From assembly GCA_016840305.1 (NCBI GenBank), contig JAEOSP010000769.1, positions 1 to 12,544 of the forward strand: a stretch of DNA of 12,544 bases, in the 5' to 3' direction. This stretch comes from Candidatus Hodarchaeota archaeon. GTDB lineage: Archaea > Asgardarchaeota > Heimdallarchaeia > Hodarchaeales > Hodarchaeaceae. Position numbers and translations under genes: made by a program. Below the pieces are notes generated by a model. That model was not told where the DNA came from, searched no databases, and saw nothing but the letters and a program-made list of their open reading frames with translations. This document shows positions 8,171 to 12,544 of the stretch, in pieces; positions within the stretch are counted from its first letter, which is position 1, and each line of letters begins with the position of its first letter.

Positions 8171-8176
8171 GGTGAT
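8171..8176 (+). promoter_or_regulatory. Ribosome-binding site GGTGAT of the ICMT-like gene
   Basis: GGTGAT lies six bases before the ATG at 8183 and matches the archaeal anti-Shine-Dalgarno sequence well. It fixes this start. Confidence 0.75.
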
Positions 8177-8182
8177 TAATAT

Positions 8183-8839
8183 ATGGATTTCGATACTGTT
8201 TTACGAAAAGCATTATTCATAATGTTCTTTTATGTGATTTATTACAATCTAGTATTTTTATTACTCAAACCAGTAATATTCCAAGATTTTTTCTTCATCA
8301 CCTATATCGCTATTTTATACGTTGCAGGTATTATTGATACTCTTATACGACCTTTAGAAAAGGAGAAAAGGGAAGAAGGAAATTATGCTTCATTCATTGC
8401 CTTTTTATTTTTAATAAATCCCTTTCTCTTGGTATTAGCGATTGAAGAGCATAATATATTATTTGATACTCGCTTAGATTTTCTTTCTTGGATTGGGTTG
8501 TTTGTATACTTACTCGCAGCAATTGTTATTGTAATGGCAAGAGTTAATTTGGGAAAACAGGGGACTGGCACACTAGTAGTAAGGGAAGATCATGAATTGA
8601 TAACCACAGGGCTTTACAAATTTCTCCGTCATCCTATGTACTCTGGTACTCTACTAGGTGTAATCGGATTCGCCTTTGTAACTCAGTCGATCTTTATTTC
8701 GTTGATAACATTTGTTCTGTATTTTTGGATTTTTAAAGAGCGGTTGAAATATGAAGAGAATCTTTTAGAGGAAACATTTGGAGAGAAATATCTGAAATAT
8801 AAAGCATCCTCATATCGCTTAATTCCTTTCTTGTACTAA
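8183..8839 (+). CDS. ICMT/PEMT-family integral membrane methyltransferase
   Basis: This 218-residue membrane protein has hydrophobic segments at about 8-29, 36-54, 69-87, 99-119, 152-168 and 170-185. The conserved C-terminal core of isoprenylcysteine carboxyl methyltransferase-like proteins is clear: LITTGLYKFLRHPMYSG (139-155), then ERLKYEENLLEETFGEKYLKYK (186-207) and a closing RLIPFLY. These segments bind SAM and build the acceptor tunnel at the membrane face. Likely substrates are a prenylated or lipid acceptor; proteins of this fold also methylate phosphatidylethanolamine or small isoprenoids, so the exact one is open. The start is supported by GGTGAT. It is the first of three plus-strand genes; 57 bases separate it from the PPOX-class gene. 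Confidence 0.85.
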   Translation: MDFDTVLRKALFIMFFYVIYYNLVFLLLKPVIFQDFFFITYIAILYVAGIIDTLIRPLEKEKREEGNYASFIAFLFLINPFLLVLAIEEHNILFDTRLDFLSWIGLFVYLLAAIVIVMARVNLGKQGTGTLVVREDHELITTGLYKFLRHPMYSGTLLGVIGFAFVTQSIFISLITFVLYFWIFKERLKYEENLLEETFGEKYLKYKASSYRLIPFLY

Positions 8840-8840
8840 C

Positions 8841-8855
8841 TATAGTACTATAAAG
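8841..8855 (+). promoter_or_regulatory. 12-base palindrome overlapping a TATA-like element before the PPOX-class gene
   Basis: TATAGTACTATA (8841-8852) is a perfect palindrome starting two bases after the stop of the ICMT-like gene. Its right half runs into CTATAAAG (8848-8855), a good TATA match about 45 bases before the next ATG. A protein bound to the palindrome would block TATA-binding protein, so self-contained regulation of the PPOX-class gene is plausible. In AT-rich DNA a 12-base palindrome can also occur by chance. Confidence 0.4.
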
Positions 8856-8896
8856 TGTGAATAAAGTTAAAATACAGTTGTTCGACAAATTTAACC

Positions 8897-9382
8897 ATGC
8901 ATTTAAAAAAAATAATCATTTCAGAGCCTATCAGACCGAATATTCCAGATTACGGCATATCAAAAGAAAGATCAGGGATTGTCTCATGGGATGATGTCAA
9001 TAGATGGATGGATGAATCACAGAATTACTGGATAAATACAATTCGTGGTAATTTCCCTCATTCTCGACCTGTCTGGGGAATATGGTATGAGAATATTTTC
9101 TACTTCGGGGGTGGTCCAGCAACAAGAAATGCTAAGAATTTATTAAAAAATAAGAATATATCAGTTCATACTGAGAGTGGGGAGAATGTGGTGATAATAG
9201 AGGGTTATGCAGAGCAATTTTCAGATGAGAATTTACATCAGATACTTGGTGAGTTGTATGAGAAGAGATACAAGATGTTTCATCCACCGCCTTTCTGGAG
9301 AGTAATTCCACAGACTGTATTTGCATGGCAGATAAGTGACTTTGCAAATACACCTACTAAATTCATATGCAAAGTAAAATAA
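8897..9382 (+). CDS. PPOX-class split-barrel flavoprotein (pyridoxamine 5'-phosphate oxidase-like)
   Basis: This 161-residue soluble protein has the FMN/F420-binding split-barrel pattern. PHSRPVWGIW is at 54-63 and IFYFGGGPATRNAKNL at 67-82, corresponding to the usual phosphate-binding S-R-K-A-R-N-L region. ISVHTESGENVVIIEGYAE is at 88-106 and the final strand has VFAW (141-144). The family includes pyridoxamine phosphate oxidase, general stress proteins and F420-dependent reductases; the length and the RPVWG motif fit the small single-domain group, and neither cofactor nor substrate can be settled by eye. The start ATG has no Shine-Dalgarno sequence, but a TATA-like element 45 bases upstream suggests its own promoter. 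It stands between the membrane methyltransferase and the SDR gene, all on the plus strand. Confidence 0.85.
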   Translation: MHLKKIIISEPIRPNIPDYGISKERSGIVSWDDVNRWMDESQNYWINTIRGNFPHSRPVWGIWYENIFYFGGGPATRNAKNLLKNKNISVHTESGENVVIIEGYAEQFSDENLHQILGELYEKRYKMFHPPPFWRVIPQTVFAWQISDFANTPTKFICKVK

Positions 9383-9406
9383 TTGTGATTAGAATTTTAG
9401 TTTGAG

Positions 9407-9433
9407 TTTAAGTTAACCAATAATTAACTTAAA
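9407..9433. repeat. 10-base perfect inverted repeat at the SDR promoter
   Basis: TTTAAGTTAA (9407-9416) and TTAACTTAAA (9424-9433) are exact reverse complements separated by CCAATAA. The right arm contains TTAACTTAAAAG, the best TATA-like sequence before the SDR gene, with a predicted start near 9456 just before the ribosome-binding site. It may be an operator, or a weak terminator for the PPOX-class gene that ends at 9382; a T-rich stretch precedes it rather than follows it, which favours the operator. Confidence 0.6.
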
Positions 9434-9461
9434 AGCCTTACGTCAAAGAAGACAAATTCAC

Positions 9462-9466
9462 AGGTG
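9462..9466 (+). promoter_or_regulatory. Ribosome-binding site AGGTG that selects the SDR start
   Basis: AGGTG ends seven bases before the ATG at 9474, normal spacing. The in-frame TTG at 9471 would be only four bases away, so the ATG is preferred. Confidence 0.7.
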
Positions 9467-9473
9467 TTATTTG

Positions 9474-10418
9474 ATGTCACGAGTAATTGCGGTCACTGGC
9501 GCTACTGGTTATCTAGCTCAACATTTAATGGGTTATCTATACCAGAATCTTACTGATATTGATCATTTTATTAGTTTAGATATCAGAAGCGTAAATTCTG
9601 ACCAGAAAATCCCAGCTACTTATCATCAGATGGACATTTTGGATCTTAAAGCTGAAGTTCTGGAAGAACATGGGGTCACTGATCTTATACATATGGCTTG
9701 GACAGTAACTCCAACTCATAACCGGAAAAAGGCCTACAAGATTGATATTGAAGGCACTAAAAATGTTTTAAGAGCAGCAGAATGTGCGGGTGTTGAATAT
9801 TTTTTGCATACATCATCAACTCTGGCTTATGGAGCATTTCCAGACAATGAGATACCTTTAACAGAGAATCACCCATTGAGAGCGAACAGAAATTTTCACT
9901 ACCCATATAATAAAATGCTTATAGAAAAAATATTAGATGATTTTGAAGCTAATTATAAAGGTTCAATGCTGATCGGGCGAGTTAGACCGTCAACAATATT
10001 ATCTCCTGATTTAAGAAATTATATTGCTGAGATTCTTAAAGGAGGTTGGCGTTCATTCTTCTTAATGCCTTATTCGGATCCTAAAACCCCAATTCAATTC
10101 CTTCATGTGAATGATGCCATTCAGGCCTTTACGTTGATGATGAAAAAACGTTTACAGGGAGTATATAATGCTACACCTGATTATTCTGTTACAATAGGAG
10201 ATATTCCAAAGATACTAAACGGTAGGGGCGTTCAAATACCTCTCAAAATACTTAGAGTACTATTATGGTGTCAATGGCAGTTAAGAATATCCCAGGCTCC
10301 TCCATCATATCTTGACTTTGTTGCTTATCCATTCGTTGCTTCTAATGAGAAATTATCTAAAGAAGGTTATAAGCCAAAGTATTCAAGTGAGGAAAGTATA
10401 ACACTTCTCAAGAAGTGA
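9474..10418 (+). CDS. Extended SDR, NAD-dependent epimerase/dehydratase family
   Basis: This is a 314-residue soluble oxidoreductase. The nucleotide-binding motif TGATGYLA is at 8-15. D36 in SLDIRS follows the second strand and favours NAD over NADP. MDILD (53-57) and HMAWTVTP (73-80) follow the extended-SDR pattern. The catalytic residues are S114 or S115 in HTSSTLAYG, with Y143 and K147 in YPYNK. The C-terminal half has the PSTIL and IQFLHVNDA segments typical of UDP-sugar epimerases and dihydroflavonol-type reductases, so a sugar nucleotide or a small ketone/alcohol are both possible. AGGTG before the ATG at 9474 decides the start. Its last 11 bases overlap the end of the oppositely transcribed longin-like gene. 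All catalytic residues are present. Confidence 0.9.
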   Translation: MSRVIAVTGATGYLAQHLMGYLYQNLTDIDHFISLDIRSVNSDQKIPATYHQMDILDLKAEVLEEHGVTDLIHMAWTVTPTHNRKKAYKIDIEGTKNVLRAAECAGVEYFLHTSSTLAYGAFPDNEIPLTENHPLRANRNFHYPYNKMLIEKILDDFEANYKGSMLIGRVRPSTILSPDLRNYIAEILKGGWRSFFLMPYSDPKTPIQFLHVNDAIQAFTLMMKKRLQGVYNATPDYSVTIGDIPKILNGRGVQIPLKILRVLLWCQWQLRISQAPPSYLDFVAYPFVASNEKLSKEGYKPKYSSEESITLLKK

Positions 10419-10818
10419 ACGGAAGAAATTTTTCATCAAAAACTGGGTCAAGATTCCTTAAGCTTTCTGTATCGATGAACCAGTTTACAAGAATATTATC
10501 AAAAGTATGTAGATCGAATGCAAGATCAGTAAGTGCCTTTCTAATTTGTTCTGTACTTACCTGACATATAACGTAAAGGAGAAATTGGTTCTTTGTCCGT
10601 CCACATGTAAATCTATGTAAATTTACCATATAATCCTCAATTTGGATTAATTGAGGGATTTCCCCTTTGATGTGAAGGTCATAACTCTGAATGGATGATA
10701 AAATTTCTCCCACTAACAATGGGTTTACAGACATATCCTCTGATTTGAAGTAATGCCTACGGATAATAGGAATTCCTTCTGAAATTAAACCTACTTCAAA
10801 CACTTCGCTTTCTACCAT
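10408..10818 (-). CDS. Longin/roadblock-like small protein, Asgard type
   Basis: This 136-residue soluble protein has no catalytic motif. Residues 6-24 (VFEVGLISEGIPIIRRHYF) look like the first two strands of a longin-like sheet. NPLLVGEILSSIQSY (32-46) follows as the helix, and strands QLIQIEDYMVNLHRF and NQFLLYVICQVST (56-89) precede a C-terminal helix. This strand-helix-strand order, with a residue pattern close to 'sensing' longin domains, is frequent in Asgard proteins that act beside small GTPases, but no GTPase gene is in this window. The assignment rests on pattern, not on an invariant motif; a roadblock/MglB fold is the alternative. The ATG has an in-frame stop a few codons upstream and no ribosome-binding site. 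It lies 49 bases after the esterase-like gene, probably on the same transcript, and its tail overlaps the SDR gene by 11 bases. Confidence 0.55.
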   Translation of the reverse strand: MVESEVFEVGLISEGIPIIRRHYFKSEDMSVNPLLVGEILSSIQSYDLHIKGEIPQLIQIEDYMVNLHRFTCGRTKNQFLLYVICQVSTEQIRKALTDLAFDLHTFDNILVNWFIDTESLRNLDPVFDEKFLPFTS

Positions 10819-10867
10819 AGAGTCAACTTCAACAATTCATTCGAGTTGAACCAATATTTCCGTAAAA

Positions 10868-11653
10868 TTAACCACTTGCTAATACTTGATTTATGAACTG
10901 GATGGTTCTATCAAATAACTCTCCTTTAAAGTCTTGTTCTTGCATTAATGGGTGGTGCGCTCCCTCAATCAACAAAATTTCTTTATTAGTCGAGCTAATA
11001 CCCTGATAAATTTTAGAAGGGCTATTTTTCGTAACTGATTCATCGAGTGTCCCTTGAATGATCAAACATGGACATGTTACTTTATGTAAATTCTGTTTAA
11101 GAGTATTTAATCCATCCAAAAGACTGGAAACCAATGATACAGGCATCCATTCATAACCTACCCAACCTTGCTTAATAAGAATCTTGGGTAGATTCATTGA
11201 AAACCTCTCAGGGACAATACGTCTTAACAAAGGTATTTTCATTATATAAGGGAGTAACGCTAATCTCCTATCCTTTATTCCATATGCACCTGCCCAAGAA
11301 ATAACAGCACTTATTGATTGGTTTTCTGCAGCTAGAATATAGGATAGTAATCCACCAAAAGAATGGCCTAGCACAATAATTGTATCACAAGATGCTTTTA
11401 GACGATCTAATCCATTCCTAGCATCGTTAAACCAATCAGAAAACGTAACATTGTATAAATCTTCTGGTTTGGTACCAAATCCCTTCAATGAAGGAAGCCA
11501 AACTGTTGCACCAATCTCTTCATGTAAATGATGAGCAATTTCTTTCAAATCCCATGCTGTACCTCCCCCAGCTCCATGTAATAACAAACAACCGATATTT
11601 GATCCTGCAAGATATAATGGTTCGGCACCCGGAAGGTAAGTAATATTTTCCAT
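10868..11653 (-). CDS. Alpha/beta hydrolase, carboxylesterase or monoacylglycerol-lipase type
   Basis: This 261-residue soluble protein has an intact hydrolase triad: S98 in GHSFGG, D204 in GTLDES and a histidine, H233 or H234, in GAHHPL. LLLHGAGGG (23-31) supplies the oxyanion hole. LPSLKGFGTKPEDL resembles the corresponding loop of Est30-like carboxylesterases, and a cap of about 40-60 residues (127-188) covers the active site. It should cleave a short- or medium-chain ester, for example a monoacylglycerol; the substrate is inferred. The start is supported by GGAGAG ending eight bases before the ATG, inside the last codons of the preceding hydrolase gene. That arrangement indicates translational coupling. 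No signal peptide is seen. Confidence 0.88.
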   Translation of the reverse strand: MENITYLPGAEPLYLAGSNIGCLLLHGAGGGTAWDLKEIAHHLHEEIGATVWLPSLKGFGTKPEDLYNVTFSDWFNDARNGLDRLKASCDTIIVLGHSFGGLLSYILAAENQSISAVISWAGAYGIKDRRLALLPYIMKIPLLRRIVPERFSMNLPKILIKQGWVGYEWMPVSLVSSLLDGLNTLKQNLHKVTCPCLIIQGTLDESVTKNSPSKIYQGISSTNKEILLIEGAHHPLMQEQDFKGELFDRTIQFINQVLASG

Positions 11654-11658
11654 TGATT

Positions 11659-12525
11659 TTACTCTCCAAAAATATCAATAATCCACTCACCCACCTCAGG
11701 AGATCTATGAATCGCAGGATAAATGCGAAGAGATGAACTAAATAGGGTGGCTATATCGGATAATCTCCCAGTGATCTTTTGTAGAAGATCATTAAAGGGA
11801 TAGACCATATGTTCACAGTCAAACAATTTTTGCTCAAAAAATGGAGCGGTAATTTCAGATGGAGAGAAAGCAGCGCTTTTCTTTGGAACCACATGATCAT
11901 ATTTCCCCACAGCATTCAACCAACGAATATTAGGATTAAGAATCGGAGGTTTATTGAGCTCTTCAAGTAGAGTACTATCTGATAGTAATTGAATGAATCC
12001 TAAACCAAAATCAGCTGAGATCTTTTTGCTTATTTTAAAGTAATCTCGTATTTGATGAGCAGTCTCTTCAATTTTTTTAATATCACCTGCTTCTACTCCA
12101 TGATGGGGAACAGTTAGTAAAACAATTCCTTTAATTTTTGGTTCTAACTTGGCTAATGAGTATGCGTGCTCAAAGTGTGGGCTTGTCATAACACGAGCAA
12201 TAATACCACCCATAGAATGAGTTACTAATAAAACAGGTTTTTTTGTTTTCTCATTCACAAAAGAGATTGCAGCGAATAAATCTTCATTGGCAAGTAATTG
12301 AATATTTCCAACAGTTGCATTGCTTAAATGCAACGACCAACAATCCCATCCTTTATTCTTGAAAAAATTGCCAAGTGATTTTCTATGAGCAAACCATACT
12401 TCAGCATTAGAACCGAACCCATGTAAAAATAATACTGGTTGATCTCTTGAAAGCCTTGTAATATGAATTAAATCTGCTGTACCTTGGGAAGTTTCTATTT
12501 CAAAGATTACTCTTGAAATTGACAT
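11659..12525 (-). CDS. Alpha/beta hydrolase, lipase-like
   Basis: This 288-residue protein has FLHGFGSNAEVW (33-44) as the oxyanion region, S104 in THSMGG as nucleophile, D210 in GKYDHVV and H239 in CEHMVY. The IVLLTVPHHG segment (134-143) after the nucleophile and the overall order resemble PGAP1/DUF676- and class-2-lipase-like proteins, so a membrane-lipid or acyl-ester substrate is likely. The sequence differs clearly from the hydrolase downstream of it, so the pair is not a recent duplication. A GGTGA site seven bases before the ATG supports this start. No signal peptide is visible. Five bases separate its stop from the next start. The promoter is probably outside the window or in the last few bases of it. 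Confidence 0.86.
   Translation of the reverse strand: MSISRVIFEIETSQGTADLIHITRLSRDQPVLFLHGFGSNAEVWFAHRKSLGNFFKNKGWDCWSLHLSNATVGNIQLLANEDLFAAISFVNEKTKKPVLLVTHSMGGIIARVMTSPHFEHAYSLAKLEPKIKGIVLLTVPHHGVEAGDIKKIEETAHQIRDYFKISKKISADFGLGFIQLLSDSTLLEELNKPPILNPNIRWLNAVGKYDHVVPKKSAAFSPSEITAPFFEQKLFDCEHMVYPFNDLLQKITGRLSDIATLFSSSLRIYPAIHRSPEVGEWIIDIFGE
11662..11667 (-). promoter_or_regulatory. Ribosome-binding site GGAGAG inside the end of the lipase-like gene
   Basis: On the minus strand GGAGAG forms the last two sense codons of the upstream gene (Gly-Glu) and ends eight bases before the next ATG at 11653. It serves coding and initiation at once. Confidence 0.65.
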
Positions 12526-12532
12526 ATTCCAG

Positions 12533-12537
12533 TCACC
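12533..12537 (-). promoter_or_regulatory. Ribosome-binding site GGTGA of the lipase-like gene
   Basis: The minus strand reads AAAGGTGACTGGAATATG. GGTGA is seven bases before the start codon, the same form as before the ICMT-like and SDR genes. Confidence 0.75.
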
Positions 12538-12544
12538 TTTATTC

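Larger units (their letters stand above)
7770..8182. other. Divergent intergenic region between the GH2 and ICMT-like genes
   Basis: These 413 bases are very AT-rich. They contain the GH2 TATA-like element, two runs of seven T on the plus strand at about 7879-7896, a perfect 21-base tandem duplication at 7972-8013, and the ribosome-binding site of the next gene. A 27-codon open frame at 8088-8171 (plus, beginning MFSKPPTFKL) ends on the GGTGAT of the ICMT-like gene. It has no ribosome-binding site, so I do not call it a gene. No RNA gene or mobile element is visible. Confidence 0.5.

Noticed and set aside
8088..8171. 27-codon plus-strand frame ending on the ribosome-binding site of the ICMT-like gene
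   Set aside because: A leader peptide was considered because of the overlap, but it has no ribosome-binding site, no codon run suggesting attenuation and no hairpin.
9132..9353. Minus-strand frame of 73 codons inside the PPOX-class gene
   Set aside because: It is antisense to a gene with clear family motifs and has no family signal of its own.
10868..12525. Tandem duplication of an alpha/beta hydrolase gene
   Set aside because: The two share only the fold motifs. Their loops, caps and lengths differ, so a recent duplication is not supported.
1..12544. CRISPR array, tRNA, rRNA, transposase or phage genes
   Set aside because: No regularly spaced repeats, cloverleaf-like segments, transposase motifs or terminal inverted repeats were seen on either strand.

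Overview
The window most resembles a low-GC archaeal chromosome segment, and I favour an Asgard (Promethearchaeota) archaeon at about 0.6. Four things point that way. TATA-like elements sit about 25 bases before the inferred transcript starts. Several genes carry GGTGA/GGAG ribosome-binding sites. The left edge encodes a very large exported protein ending in a DxDxDG calcium-binding segment. A small longin/roadblock-like protein, of a kind abundant in Asgard genomes, lies near the right end. No rRNA, tRNA, CRISPR array or insertion sequence is visible.

Layout from left to right. Positions 3660 to 1 (minus) hold one uninterrupted reading frame of 1220 codons that runs off the window: an exported or membrane-anchored protein with hundreds of residues of amphipathic helices, then a strand-rich region, then DxDxDG. 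A roughly 400-base gap contains a hairpin and TATA elements facing both ways. At 4062-4565 (plus) is a staygreen (SGR)-family protein with the family's His/Asp/Asp residues. Converging on it is a minus-strand pair: a GH2 beta-mannosidase-type glycosidase followed, six bases later, by a class I SAM methyltransferase. A second roughly 400-base gap carries a perfect 21-base tandem duplication. Three plus-strand genes follow, separated by short gaps that hold palindromes at promoter positions: an ICMT/PEMT-type membrane methyltransferase, a PPOX-class split-barrel flavoprotein and an extended SDR. The right end is a minus-strand cluster of two different alpha/beta hydrolases, tightly coupled, and the longin-like protein. 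The last of these overlaps the SDR gene tail-to-tail by 11 bases.

How the genes might work together is mostly inference. The GH2 enzyme would remove beta-mannose from oligosaccharides in the cytoplasm. The membrane methyltransferase and the two hydrolases suggest lipid or small-ester metabolism. The SDR and PPOX proteins are redox enzymes of unknown substrate. The most surprising item is the staygreen homologue: its best-known relatives remove magnesium from chlorophyll, yet no photosynthesis or chlorophyll genes are present here.
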